In this document: piece after piece, positions 1 to 8,889 of the stretch
Layout: each line of letters starts with the position of its first letter
Numbering within the stretch: the stretch's first letter is position 1
Origin: Brevibacterium sp. ZH18
GTDB taxonomy: Bacteria; Actinomycetota; Actinomycetes; Actinomycetales; Brevibacteriaceae
Assembly (NCBI RefSeq): GCF_022748595.1
Contig: NZ_JALDSX010000003.1
Coordinates: forward strand, 1-64,000
DNA: 64,000 bases
Direction of reading: 5' to 3'
Notes under the pieces: model-generated
Database searches by the model: none
Seen by the model: the letters and a program-made list of their open reading frames with translations, nothing else
Told to the model about the DNA's origin: nothing
Translations under genes and position numbers: made by a program

Positions 1-38
1 GTCGTGAGGTCAGGGATCGAGAAAGTAGGCTTGGCCAC
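1..38 (-). CDS. Partial unidentified gene at the left edge (5' end only)
   Basis: The minus strand reads out of the window with GC-rich third positions and a natural-looking N-terminus (MAKPTFSIPDLT) from a GTG at 38, with GGAAG about 8 nt upstream. The same frame stays open upstream to a TAA near 100 but has no better start. The product cannot be named. Its position just downstream of the choline operon, after the hairpin at 204-240, makes a separate transcription unit likely. Only about 12 codons are visible, so existence and start are both uncertain. Confidence 0.3.
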   Translation of the reverse strand, partial: MAKPTFSIPDLT

Positions 39-203
39 GTTGAGGTCTTCCGTGTGGATTGTGTAGGAACTTCCATCATCGGAAGGCCTCGACGTTTATC
101 CGGGCAGCGACTCGCCGTGTTTGAAGATCACTGACCTACACTCTCGTTTACGAAGAGCCCCTTAAGCCTTCGCACGGCCATTTCAGCTGTGCCGAGACGA
201 CAA

Positions 204-240
204 TGGGGCCGGAGGGAACTTGATGTTCCCTCCGGCCCCA
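204..240 (-). terminator. Rho-independent-type hairpin after the choline operon
   Basis: There is a perfect 16-bp inverted repeat (204-219 with 225-240) around a 5-nt loop, very GC-rich. It lies 65 nt beyond the stop of the choline dehydrogenase gene. The T-tract on the minus strand is short (CATTGTCG), so termination may be imperfect, but no other role is apparent. Confidence 0.65.
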
Positions 241-305
241 CAGTCATATCGGACAGCTATCACTGAGCAGACCGATTTACTGACCAGACTGTGTCACTGA
301 CACGA

Positions 306-1868
306 TCACTGACCGTTCTTGATCATCTCAGCGCACTTCTCGCCCATCATCATGACGGTGATGTTCGGGTTGACCGTGGTGATCTCGGGCATCGCCGAGG
401 CGTCGACGACGCGCAGTCGATTGACGCCCTTGACCCGCAGCTGCGGATCCAGCGGCGACATGGCATCGTCGGCGGCACCCATGCGTGTCGTGCCCACCGG
501 GTGGTAGACGGTGTTGTGGGTGCGGGTGATGTAGTCCTCGATCTGCTCGTCGGTCTGCACATCCTGACCGGGGAACAGTTCCTGTCCTGCCCACTCGGAC
601 ATCGCGTCCTGAGACACGATTTCGCGAGCCTTGCGGATGCCGGCGATCATGACGCGCATGTCGTGGCCCTCAGGATCGGTGAAGTAGCGAGGATCGACCT
701 TCGGCTTGTCGCGGAAGTCCTTCGAACGCAGACGTACGGTGCCGCGCGAGCGAGCATGGGTGACGTTCGGGGTGAGGCAGAAGGTGTTCTCCGACGTCGG
801 GTAGCCCTGACGCAGAGTGTGCATGTCGAACGGCACCGAACCGTAGTGCATCATCAGGTCGGGGCGGTCCAAGCCGTCCTCGGTGGGGGAGAAGATGCCG
901 ATCTCCCACCACTGGGTGGACTCTTCGACCATCGGCTTCTTGGCCTCCCAGGAGATGACGCCCTCGGGGTGGTCCTGCAGGTGCTCACCGACACCTGGGG
1001 AGTCGACGCGAACGTCGATGCCCACTTCGGCGAGGTGGTCCTTCGGGCCGATGCCCGAGAGCATGAGCAGCTGCGGGGTGTTGATCGCACCCGAGGAGAC
1101 GACGACTTCCTTCTTCGCCTCGATGCGCTTCGTGTGGCCGAATGCATTGTTGACCACGTGCACGCCCGTGCAGTTGTCGTCGGCATCGAACTCGAGTTCG
1201 CGGGCCTGGGTGTCCGTGAGGATCGTGAGGTTCTCACGCTCGAGGATCGGGTGCAGGTACGACACCGAGGAGGACGAACGAGTTCCGTCTTCCCTGCGGT
1301 TGACCTGGAAGAAGTTCGCGCCGTTGATGACGGTTTCGCCCTCGTTGAACTGCGTGCGCGGGATTCCGGCCTGCTCACAGGCGTCGAGGAGTGCGACACC
1401 GCAGGGGTCGACAGGCGGAACATTCATCAGGTGGACTGGGCCGTCGTGGCCGTGGTGGTCACCGGGAAGCTCATTCGTCTCGAGCTTCTTGTAGAGACCG
1501 AAGGTGTCCTTCGAACCCCAACCGGTGGCGCCGAACTTCTGATCCCAATCGTCGAGGTCTTCCTTCGGTGCCCAGAACGCGATGCACGAGTTATGGGATG
1601 AGCAGCCGCCGAGGACCTTCGCACGGGCATGGCGCATGAACGAGTTGCCGTGCTCCTGCTCTTCGATCGGGTAGTCCCAGTCGAAACCGGATTCGAGCAG
1701 CTCCATCCAGCGGTTGAGGCTGAGGACCATGTCCTGGCCGACATCGGTGGGGCCGGCTTCAAGCAGTCCGACGCTGACCTTCGGATCCTCGCTCAGTCGA
1801 GCAGCGACAGCGGCACCTGCGGAACCTCCGCCGACAACGACGTAGTCAAAGCTATGAGTTGTTTCCAC
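306..1868 (-). CDS. betA: Choline dehydrogenase, GMC oxidoreductase family
   Basis: This FAD-dependent glucose-methanol-choline oxidoreductase would oxidise choline to betaine aldehyde for glycine betaine synthesis. The 520-residue protein has the N-terminal dinucleotide-binding motif GGGSAG (residues 13-18). Near the C-terminus it has HPVGTTRMG (His about 455) and NPNITVMMMG (Asn about 500), the usual GMC catalytic His/Asn pair. Length is slightly below the 530-560 typical for BetA. The start is GTG at 1868 with AGGAG nine bases upstream. It follows the aldehyde dehydrogenase gene by 31 nt and is probably co-transcribed. Another alcohol substrate is possible, but the dehydrogenase partner favours choline. 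Confidence 0.85.
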   Translation of the reverse strand: METTHSFDYVVVGGGSAGAAVAARLSEDPKVSVGLLEAGPTDVGQDMVLSLNRWMELLESGFDWDYPIEEQEHGNSFMRHARAKVLGGCSSHNSCIAFWAPKEDLDDWDQKFGATGWGSKDTFGLYKKLETNELPGDHHGHDGPVHLMNVPPVDPCGVALLDACEQAGIPRTQFNEGETVINGANFFQVNRREDGTRSSSSVSYLHPILERENLTILTDTQARELEFDADDNCTGVHVVNNAFGHTKRIEAKKEVVVSSGAINTPQLLMLSGIGPKDHLAEVGIDVRVDSPGVGEHLQDHPEGVISWEAKKPMVEESTQWWEIGIFSPTEDGLDRPDLMMHYGSVPFDMHTLRQGYPTSENTFCLTPNVTHARSRGTVRLRSKDFRDKPKVDPRYFTDPEGHDMRVMIAGIRKAREIVSQDAMSEWAGQELFPGQDVQTDEQIEDYITRTHNTVYHPVGTTRMGAADDAMSPLDPQLRVKGVNRLRVVDASAMPEITTVNPNITVMMMGEKCAEMIKNGQ

Positions 1869-1899
1869 GTTCCATCTCTCCTAATTCGCGGGGGTCAGT

Positions 1900-3378
1900 T
1901 CACTTGCTGTGATCGGGGAACCAGCCGGTGACAGCGGGCTCGAGGTTGTGGTAGATGTGCTTCTGCTCCTGGTATTCCGCCAGACCGGTCGGTCCCAGTT
2001 CGCGTCCTGAACCGGACTGCTTGTAGCCGCCCCATTCAGCCTGCGGCAGGTAGGGGTGGAAGTCATTGATCCAGATCGTCCCGTGGCGCAAACGCTGAGC
2101 CACGAGCTGCGTCTTGCCTGCATCCTGGCTCCAGACGGCGCCGGCCAAACCGTAGTACGTGTCATTGGCGATCTCGACTGCCTCGTCGACAGTGGAGAAG
2201 GTTTCGACGGTCACGACGGGGCCGAAAGCCTCATCGGAGACCACGGACATGCCGCGCTTGACCTGGTCGAGGATGGTCGGCAGGTAGTAGAAGCCCTGCT
2301 CGAGGTCTCCTTCGCCCGACTTGCCGCCGCAGCGCAGACGCGCGCCTTCGGCGATGCCTTTCTCGACATAGGCACTGACCTTGTCGCGGTGGGCGGCAGA
2401 GATGAGCGGTCCGGACTCGGCGTTCTCATCGAAGGGTCCGCCGAGACGGATCTGCTGTGCACGCTCGACGAGGCGGTCGACGAACTTCTCAGCGATCGAC
2501 TCCTCGACGATGAGTCGCGCACCGGCGGAGCAGACCTGGCCCGAATGGACGAAGGCCCCGTTGAGTGCGTTGTCCACGGCAGCCTCGAAGTCGGCATCGG
2601 CGAAGACGACGTTCGGGTTCTTGCCGCCGAGTTCGAGGGCGATCTTCTTCACGCTTGCTGCGGCGTTGGCGGCCAGCAGGCGTCCGGTGACGAGTCCGCC
2701 GGTGAAGGAGACCATGTCGACATCTTCGTGCGTCGACAGGGGAGCGCCCGCGTCTGCACCGGCACCGAGGATGAGGTTTCCGACTCCAGCCGGCAGTCCC
2801 AGTTCTTCGAGGACCTGCATCGTGAGGATCGCAGTGTGTGGTGTGAGCTCAGCAGGTTTGAGGACGAAGGTGTTGCCAGCGGCGATGGCCGGGGCGATCT
2901 TCCACGCGGCCTGCAGCAGGGGATAGTTCCATGGGGTGATGAGTGCGCAGACACCGACAGGTTCGTGGACGATGCGGCTGACGACCGTGTCCGTTCCTGC
3001 GTCGACCATGCGGCCGGCATCGTTTCCAGCCAACTTGCCGAAGTAGTCGAAACAGTTGGCGATGTCGTCCATGTCGATCTGTGATTCGATGAAGCGCTTG
3101 CCGGTGTCGAGCGATTCGGCACGTGCGAACTCGTCCTTGCGCTCACGCAGGACGGCCGCGAACTTGAGCAGCAGGTCCCCGCGTTCACTGGTGGGAACGC
3201 TCGACCACACGCCGGAGTCGAAGGCCCGACGGGCGGCGGCGATGGCCAGCTCGGTGTCGGCTGGGCTCGCTTCGTCCACCTCGGCGACGAGCTTGCCGTC
3301 GGCAGGGTTGCGGATCTCTCGGGTTCCGCCGTTCTGGGCCGAGACCCACTTGCCATCGATGAAGAGTGTGTTGGGCAC
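1900..3378 (-). CDS. betB: NAD(P)-dependent aldehyde dehydrogenase, probable betaine-aldehyde dehydrogenase
   Basis: A 492-residue aldehyde dehydrogenase superfamily member. It carries the catalytic Glu motif ELGGKNPN (about residue 248), the catalytic Cys in SGQVCSAG (about 282) and the ITPWNYPL substrate/cofactor region. It would oxidise betaine aldehyde to glycine betaine. The start is GTG at 3378, preceded by AGGAG five bases upstream; a longer reading frame to 3438 has no ribosome site. It is the first gene of the betB-betA unit, and a 20-nt palindrome lies 61 nt upstream. Substrate assignment rests on the betA partner; family members are otherwise promiscuous. Confidence 0.83.
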   Translation of the reverse strand: MPNTLFIDGKWVSAQNGGTREIRNPADGKLVAEVDEASPADTELAIAAARRAFDSGVWSSVPTSERGDLLLKFAAVLRERKDEFARAESLDTGKRFIESQIDMDDIANCFDYFGKLAGNDAGRMVDAGTDTVVSRIVHEPVGVCALITPWNYPLLQAAWKIAPAIAAGNTFVLKPAELTPHTAILTMQVLEELGLPAGVGNLILGAGADAGAPLSTHEDVDMVSFTGGLVTGRLLAANAAASVKKIALELGGKNPNVVFADADFEAAVDNALNGAFVHSGQVCSAGARLIVEESIAEKFVDRLVERAQQIRLGGPFDENAESGPLISAAHRDKVSAYVEKGIAEGARLRCGGKSGEGDLEQGFYYLPTILDQVKRGMSVVSDEAFGPVVTVETFSTVDEAVEIANDTYYGLAGAVWSQDAGKTQLVAQRLRHGTIWINDFHPYLPQAEWGGYKQSGSGRELGPTGLAEYQEQKHIYHNLEPAVTGWFPDHSK

Positions 3379-3438
3379 GATGTCTCCTATTCCTTGACGG
3401 TGAATGTCGTTGCGGGCGAACGTGGTGCGTCGGTCCAC

Positions 3439-3458
3439 GCGACAGAATCGACTGTCGC
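3439..3458. promoter_or_regulatory. Palindromic operator candidate upstream of betB-betA
   Basis: Perfect 7-bp inverted repeat GCGACAG / CTGTCGC with a 6-nt spacer (20 nt in all), ending 61 nt before the betB start. The size and position fit a TetR/BetI-type repressor site. No betI gene is visible in the window, and the sequence does not match a consensus I can recall. Confidence 0.35.
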
Positions 3459-4036
3459 AGCGATCCGGGGAGCCTCGACGTGATCGCGGCGCCTGTTCTG
3501 AGAAACACGATAGGCGAATGTGGGCCCCGAATGCTCAATCCAATGAGTCTGATCACAGTCAACGGTGGAAACAGCACGGAGGCGACTGCTCTCGTGTGAC
3601 AAGGGGCTTGGGTACGGACCTCGGTCCGGCCTGTGTTGTGATCCGCGTTTCAGGGGTGCGGCGAGAGTGCTGGGCAGCTCGTTCGCCGTCACGGATATTA
3701 CGGGAGTAGTCAATTCGGAAAGAACACTGAGAGATTCAACGGCACGCTTGTATTCAACTGCTGCAATCGATTCGTTCTCATCAGCGTTCATAAATCCCTT
3801 ACTGACCGCGATCGGGCGATTAACCGCCTTCGGAGTCATTGGCCGACAGCTCGGTTCGCCTCGATCCTAACAGAGCAGGTGAAGTGGGGAATCGGCCTTG
3901 AGTGAGTCTGACTGCGAGCAATCGCACAGTATTCTGCGCGGATTAAGGGCCGTACGTGTCCTCTCACACAGGGCGTGCGCGAGTCGAGTGCACTAGAATG
4001 GACCGGAATCATTGAAAAGACTTTATAGGGAGAATC
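3459..4036. other. Divergent intergenic region, no gene recognised
   Basis: About 580 nt between betB and the core block. It contains short open frames on both strands, the longest a 150-codon minus frame reaching into betB. None has a ribosome site, recognisable family features or consistent third-position GC. It probably holds the two divergent promoters and leader sequences. A weaker palindrome (CTCA-N6-TGAG at 3534-3547) is also present. Confidence 0.5.
3994..3999 (+). promoter_or_regulatory. Possible -10 element (TAGAAT) for the 923-residue protein gene
   Basis: TAGAAT lies 38 nt before the GTG at 4037, giving a leader of about 31 nt that holds the AGGGAGA ribosome site. No convincing -35 box is seen, which is common for actinobacterial sigma-A promoters. 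Called from the hexamer and its position only. Confidence 0.3.
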
Positions 4037-6808
4037 GTGGCCCCAGGGGATTCGCGAGACAGCCAGCAGAACCGCCGATCAGAGGGTGGTTACCGCTCCG
4101 ATCGCGACAGCAAGGACAACCGTCGACAGGGATCTCACCAGTCCCGGGACGAGCGTGGGTCACGTAACTCCGATCGCCGCGATGACCGCAGGGGCGGCAG
4201 CGACAACGACCGCCGAGGTGGCTACCAGGGCGACCGCCGCAACGACGGTGACCGCCGGGGCGGGTTCAACGGTGAACGCCGCAACGATGGTGAGCGTCGC
4301 AGCTTCGGCGGCGATCGTCGCAACGATGGTGAACGCCGTGACACCCGCAATGATGGTGAACGTCGTGACACCCGCAGTGGTGGGTACCAGGGCAATCGCA
4401 ACGACGGTGATCGTCGCGGCGGATACCAGGGGAACCGCCGTGATGATGATCGTCGCGGTGGATACCAGGGCAATCGTCGTGAAGATGGCGAGCGTCGCAG
4501 CTTCGGCGGAGATCGTCGCAACGACGGCGAGCGTCGTGACAACCGCGGCGGCTTCAACAATGACCGTCGCAACGATGGCGACCGTCGCAGTGGCGGGTAC
4601 CAGGGCAATCGCCGTGATGATGATCGTCGTGGCGGCTTCAACAGCGACCGTCGCGCTGACGGTGAGCGTCGTGACAACCGCAGTGGCGGCTACCAGGGCA
4701 ATCGCCGTGAAGATGACCGTCGTGGTGGCTTCGGCAATGACCGTCGTAGCGAGGGTGAGCGTCGCATTGGTGGTTACCAGGGCGAGCGTCGAAATGATGG
4801 CGAACGTCGTGGCGGCTACCAGGGCAACCGCAATGATGGCGAACGTCGCAGCTTCGGCGGTGACCGTCGCAATGACGGTGATCGTCGCAATGACGGTGAG
4901 CGTCGTGACACCCGCAGCGGTGGGTACCAAGGCAATCGCAATGATGGTGAACGCCGTGACAACCGTGGCGGGTACCAGGGTGATCGTCGCAATGACGGCG
5001 AGCGTCGCAGCTTCGGCGGAGATCGCCGTGACGACCGCCGAGGCGGCTCGGGCAGCGACCGTCACAACGACGGTGAGCGTCGTGACAACCGCAGTGGCGG
5101 GTACCAGGGCAATCGTCGTGATGATGATCGTCGTGGGGGCTTCAGCAGTGATCGTCGCAATGACGGCGAACGTCGCAGCTTCGGTGGTGACCGTCGCAAC
5201 GATGGTGAGCGTCGCAGCTTCGGCGGAGACCGCCGTGACGACCGCCGAGGCGGCTCGGGCAGCGACCGTCGCAACGACGGTGAACGCCGTGACAACCGCA
5301 GTGGCGGCTACCAGGGCAATCGCCGTGATGACGATCGTCGCGGTGGATACCAGGGTGATCGTCGTGACGACAGCCGCGGCGGCCGGGGCGGCAGCGATCG
5401 CGGCGGTGCAGGCCGTAACCCCAACGACCGTCGGGCGATTCGTTCGACGGACACCGGTGAATACGCCCGCGAACAGCGCGCACGTCGTCCTCGGATCCAG
5501 GAACCGGAGATCCCCGAAGAGGTCACCGGCAAGGAGCTCGACAAGGAGATCAGCAGCCAGCTGCGCACTCTCGACAAGGAGAATGCGGCAGCTGTTGCCA
5601 AGCATCTTGTTGCTGCCGGCGGATTCCTCGACGCCGACCCCGAACGCGCCTACGATCACGCAAAAGCGGCAATGGCCCGTGCCGGCCGCGTCGGACTTGT
5701 TCGCGAAGCACTCGGCATCGCCGCCTATCACGTCGAGAAGTATGACGAGGCGGTCCGCGAGCTGCGTACCCACCGTCGCATCTCGGGCTCGAACGACAAC
5801 ATGGCTCTCATCGCTGACGCAGAGCGCGGCCGCGGCAAGCCGCAGAAGGCACTCGAACTGTACGAGTCGGCCAGCGAACTTGAGCTCGACAATGACACTC
5901 GCACGGAGCTCGTCATTGTGGCTGCCGGCGCCAAGTCGGACCTCGGCGACCTCAAGGGTGCCCGCGCTCTGATTGAGGCCGAGGACTTCACTCAGAAGCC
6001 GAGCGGTGCCCTGGTCCGACTCATGGCTGCCTATGCCGGCGTTCTCCGTCTGCACGGCGAAGGTGAAATGGCCGACAAGTACGAGGAGCTCTCGCGCCGC
6101 ACGGCTAAGGCCACCGGCACTCTCTTCGGCGATGAGGAGCCCGACCCCAACTTCGGCGTCGAGATCGAAACCGTCGAAGAGATCCCGGACGAGGACGAGA
6201 CCGAATTCGAGGACTCGGACGAGGACTTGGATGAGGACGAAAACGAGCTCGAGGGCGACGAGGACGAGAGCGACGAAGAAGGCGACGACTTCGACGACGA
6301 CGAGTCGGATTCGTCTGTCTCCTTCGGCTCAGCTGCGAGTGCAGCGAGCACGGCTGCCGTCGCAGCTGACTTCGCGCAGTCTGAAGAAGCCGGGTCCGTC
6401 AACGGGTTCGCAGATGACGGCAATGTCGACGATGCAGAATCCGGTGACCTCGAAACCGGCTTCACCGAGTCCGAGAGCTCGGCCGCTGAGGACTCGAACT
6501 CCGTCGATGAGGAAGCGGAATCTGCCGACTCTGACTTCGACGACAGTACTGACTTCGATGGCAATGCCGAGTTCGATGACGAGGACTCCTCGGAGCTCGA
6601 CGGGGGAGTTGACGACGCTGCAGCCGAACAGGCACCAGCGAAGTCGAAGACCCAGGTGTCGGAGAAGGAACTGAAGAAGATCAAGATCTCCGACGATGAG
6701 ATCGAGGCTGAACTCGACGAAATCCTGGCCGAGGTCGAGGAATCGACTCCCGAGGGCTCAGCCGCCCCGGAATCGACTGAAACGGATCGTCCGAACGGCG
6801 ATCAGTGA
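4037..6808 (+). CDS. TPR protein with long Arg/Asp/Gly repeat arm and acidic tail (Rv1691-position homologue)
   Basis: A 923-residue protein in three parts. Residues about 20-455 are low complexity, built from repeats such as [24 protein letters not shown] and RRSFGGD, with evenly spaced Tyr/Phe. Residues about 480-710 form a helical, TPR-like region. Residues about 710-923 are very rich in Asp, Glu and Ser. The position before a HAD phosphatase, a small protein and tlyA matches mycobacterial Rv1691, a short TPR protein, so the arms are additions to a conserved core. The start is GTG with AGGGAGA upstream; the stop overlaps the next start. The arm resembles RGG-type RNA-binding disordered regions, but function is unknown. 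An RNA or ribosome role is inference from composition and the tlyA neighbourhood. Confidence 0.85.
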   Translation: MAPGDSRDSQQNRRSEGGYRSDRDSKDNRRQGSHQSRDERGSRNSDRRDDRRGGSDNDRRGGYQGDRRNDGDRRGGFNGERRNDGERRSFGGDRRNDGERRDTRNDGERRDTRSGGYQGNRNDGDRRGGYQGNRRDDDRRGGYQGNRREDGERRSFGGDRRNDGERRDNRGGFNNDRRNDGDRRSGGYQGNRRDDDRRGGFNSDRRADGERRDNRSGGYQGNRREDDRRGGFGNDRRSEGERRIGGYQGERRNDGERRGGYQGNRNDGERRSFGGDRRNDGDRRNDGERRDTRSGGYQGNRNDGERRDNRGGYQGDRRNDGERRSFGGDRRDDRRGGSGSDRHNDGERRDNRSGGYQGNRRDDDRRGGFSSDRRNDGERRSFGGDRRNDGERRSFGGDRRDDRRGGSGSDRRNDGERRDNRSGGYQGNRRDDDRRGGYQGDRRDDSRGGRGGSDRGGAGRNPNDRRAIRSTDTGEYAREQRARRPRIQEPEIPEEVTGKELDKEISSQLRTLDKENAAAVAKHLVAAGGFLDADPERAYDHAKAAMARAGRVGLVREALGIAAYHVEKYDEAVRELRTHRRISGSNDNMALIADAERGRGKPQKALELYESASELELDNDTRTELVIVAAGAKSDLGDLKGARALIEAEDFTQKPSGALVRLMAAYAGVLRLHGEGEMADKYEELSRRTAKATGTLFGDEEPDPNFGVEIETVEEIPDEDETEFEDSDEDLDEDENELEGDEDESDEEGDDFDDDESDSSVSFGSAASAASTAAVAADFAQSEEAGSVNGFADDGNVDDAESGDLETGFTESESSAAEDSNSVDEEAESADSDFDDSTDFDGNAEFDDEDSSELDGGVDDAAAEQAPAKSKTQVSEKELKKIKISDDEIEAELDEILAEVEESTPEGSAAPESTETDRPNGDQ
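4160..5420 (+). repeat. Degenerate in-frame tandem repeats encoding the RGG-like arm
   Basis: About 1.26 kb of imperfect in-frame repeats, with recurring modules such as CGTCGCAACGATGGTGAGCG and GGCGGGTACCAGGGCAATCG in variable order. The modules are shuffled rather than strictly periodic. Because the repeat lacks stop codons in other frames, long spurious frames appear on both strands here (628 codons in the +2 frame, 631 antisense). Length variation between strains is expected. Confidence 0.9.
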
Positions 6809-7908
6809 CACCAGCCGCTGACGAAGCATCAACAGTCGATCACCGCCCGCCCGTGAAAGCGGGCGCGGTGATCGACTGTGTGCTCTTCGACCTCGACGGC
6901 GTCGTCTATCACGGGCCATCACCCATCCCCGGCGCGGTGGAGGGCATCGGCTTCCTCCACGCCCGCTCCATTCCCGTCAACTACGTCACGAACAATGCCA
7001 CCCGCACCGCCGAGGCAGTCGCCGAGCACATCACCGAGCTGGGAATCAGCACGAATGCGGACGAAGTGACCACCTCGGCGCAGGTGCTCGCCGATCGGCT
7101 GGGGACGAAGTTCGGGCCCGGTGCAGTCGTCTATCTCATCGGCGCCGCCGGGTTGGCCACGGCTCTCGAGTCAGTCGGACTGACGGTCACTCGTTCGCTC
7201 GACGACCACCCTGTCGCCATTGCGCAGGGACTCGACCCGGACATCACCTATCAGCGAATCGTGAGCGCGTGCGAGGCGATCGAGTCGGGCATCGAATGGT
7301 GGGCGACGAACCCCGACTACTCGATGGTCGGTGCCCGCAGCAGAGTCCCGGGCAACGGAGCATTCATCGACATGCTCTCCCACCTCACGGGCGCGACGCC
7401 GACGATCGTCGGCAAACCAGCACCGCACATGATGGAGCACGCGGCTAACCGACTCAGCGCCAGACGACCGCTCATGGTCGGCGACCGGCTCGACACTGAC
7501 ATCGAGGGCGGCAACAGTGCTGGCTTCGAGACTGCGCTTGTGCTCACCGGCGTCCACGACATCCATGACGCCCTCTACGCCCGCCCGCAACTGCGCCCCA
7601 CCTTCATCCTGCCCAGCCTGCGCGGACTCGAACTGCTCATCACAGCAAGTGGCACGAGCACCTCGGCGAATCGCGAAGCCGGGGCAGGGAGTGCGCCCGA
7701 TGCCCAAGCCGATGCCGCTATCACCGTGGAGTCCGACTCCGAGGACGTCGCCGATGCCTGCCGCATCGTCGACGGCGAGCTCCGACTGAGTGAGTCCGCT
7801 CTGACCAGCAGCATCGGAGTGCAGGCCGCGCTGAGCACTGCATGGCACGCGATCGATCGCGGTCATCAGGTGGGCCCTGGAAATCTGCCGCGGAGGATTC
7901 ATGACTGA
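6805..7908 (+). CDS. HAD-superfamily (class IIA) sugar/glycerol phosphatase
   Basis: A 367-residue HAD hydrolase with nucleophile motif FDLDGVVYHG (Asp29, Asp31), motif II VTNNATRT, motif III GKPAPHMM and motif IV GDRLDTDIEGG. The class IIA cap lies between motifs II and III. Its place after the TPR gene and before a 60-residue protein and tlyA matches Rv1692, a glycerol-3-phosphate/phosphoglycolate-type phosphatase. The C-terminal 110 residues extend beyond the catalytic domain, as in that homologue. The start is GTG, overlapping the upstream stop as GTGA. The exact substrate is not readable from the sequence. Confidence 0.85.
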   Translation: MTPAADEASTVDHRPPVKAGAVIDCVLFDLDGVVYHGPSPIPGAVEGIGFLHARSIPVNYVTNNATRTAEAVAEHITELGISTNADEVTTSAQVLADRLGTKFGPGAVVYLIGAAGLATALESVGLTVTRSLDDHPVAIAQGLDPDITYQRIVSACEAIESGIEWWATNPDYSMVGARSRVPGNGAFIDMLSHLTGATPTIVGKPAPHMMEHAANRLSARRPLMVGDRLDTDIEGGNSAGFETALVLTGVHDIHDALYARPQLRPTFILPSLRGLELLITASGTSTSANREAGAGSAPDAQADAAITVESDSEDVADACRIVDGELRLSESALTSSIGVQAALSTAWHAIDRGHQVGPGNLPRRIHD

Positions 7909-8089
7909 CCAGACACCTGAACAGACACCTGAACAGCCGACCCCGACTCCAGCCTCGGTGCACGGTGACGTGCCGGTCGAGGCGTGGAGGAACAGCCTCG
8001 GCGAGGCGAAGGAAGCACCACTCTCCGCCCGGCACGCGCGCCTGTCAGCACTGCTCGACGATCTCGACGCGCAGGTGGGCTCGCTGTGA
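7901..8089 (+). CDS. Small conserved protein (Rv1693-position)
   Basis: A 62-residue protein with a Pro/Thr/Gln-rich N-terminus (TPEQTPEQPTPTP) and a helical C-terminus (ARHARLSALLDDLDAQVGSL). The ATG overlaps the end of the phosphatase gene by 8 nt, and the stop overlaps the tlyA start. A short protein occupies the same place in mycobacteria (Rv1693). Function unknown; the tight overlaps suggest translational coupling to tlyA. Confidence 0.7.
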   Translation: MTDQTPEQTPEQPTPTPASVHGDVPVEAWRNSLGEAKEAPLSARHARLSALLDDLDAQVGSL

Positions 8090-8889
8090 GCCGGCTCGAT
8101 CGCGCACTGGTCGATCGAGAGCTCATCGCCACTCGGTCCCGGGCGGCAAGAGAGATCGCAGCCGGGCATGTCAGCGTCAACGGCAAGACCGTGACGAAAC
8201 CATCCACCGAGGTCACCGATGCTGATGACCTGGCGGTCACCGAAGCCGACCCCTGGGTCGCCCGCAGCGCGCACAAACTCCTCGGAGCCCTCGACGCGTT
8301 CGCGATCTCAGACGTTTCCGGAGCGAGTGTCCTCGACGCCGGAGCCTCAACCGGAGGCTTCACCCAGGTCCTCCTGCATCGCGGAGCCGGCGAAGTGTGG
8401 GCCGTCGACGTCGGCCACGACCAGTTCGACGCACGCCTGCGCGCCGATCCCCGCGTCCACGTCCGCGAGGGACTCAACTTGCGCGACCTCGCAGCCTCAG
8501 ACGTGCCGGCCGTGGACCTCGTCGTCGCCGACGTCTCCTTCATCTCTCTGCGCCTGCTCATCGGCCCTCTGCTCGCGGCCACACGCCCGAGCGGAGAACT
8601 CCTTCTCATGGTCAAACCACAGTTCGAACTCGCCCGCAGCGCACTCGACAAACACGGCGTCGTATCCAGTGCCGCCAACCGGCGTCGGGCCCTCGACTCC
8701 GTGCTCTCCGGCATCGGCCAAATCGACGCCCGGGTGGTCGACATCGCCGCCTCGGTCCTGCCCGGACCCAGCGGCAACCGCGAGTACTTCCTGCGTGTTC
8801 GACCAGGGAAAACACCAGCCGAGTCCGATAGGCTCAGCGAGGCGGACATCACCGACCATCTTGAGACGATCATGAGGGGAGAGACGTGA
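8086..8889 (+). CDS. tlyA: TlyA, 16S/23S rRNA 2'-O-methyltransferase
   Basis: A 267-residue protein with an N-terminal S4-like RNA-binding segment (about residues 1-62; SRAAREIAAGHVSVNGK) and a SAM-binding methyltransferase domain beginning at VLDAGASTGGFTQ. Conserved blocks VDLVVADVSFISL and LMVKPQFE are present. In mycobacteria TlyA methylates 16S C1409 and 23S C1920 and confers capreomycin susceptibility. The start is GTG at 8086, overlapping the preceding stop as GTGA; this gives the normal family length of about 268. Confidence 0.92.
   Translation: MSRLDRALVDRELIATRSRAAREIAAGHVSVNGKTVTKPSTEVTDADDLAVTEADPWVARSAHKLLGALDAFAISDVSGASVLDAGASTGGFTQVLLHRGAGEVWAVDVGHDQFDARLRADPRVHVREGLNLRDLAASDVPAVDLVVADVSFISLRLLIGPLLAATRPSGELLLMVKPQFELARSALDKHGVVSSAANRRRALDSVLSGIGQIDARVVDIAASVLPGPSGNREYFLRVRPGKTPAESDRLSEADITDHLETIMRGET

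Noticed and set aside
291-1601. Plus-strand 436-codon frame opposite betA
   Set aside because: Shadow of a GC-rich gene. The minus frame has complete GMC motifs; the plus frame has no family features.
3534-3547. Second palindrome CTCA-N6-TGAG as an operator
   Set aside because: Only four base pairs per arm; expected by chance at this length.
3387-3839. 150-codon minus frame upstream of betB
   Set aside because: It overlaps the betB ribosome site region and the operator palindrome, has mixed third-position GC and resembles nothing I recognise.
4086-5972. A 628-codon frame in +2 and a 631-codon antisense frame (6055-4160) over the repeat region
   Set aside because: They arise because the repeat lacks stops in other frames. 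Their products are monotonous Ala/Thr/Val strings, lack ribosome sites, and break the conserved gene order; the +1 frame holds the TPR core and overlaps the next gene correctly.
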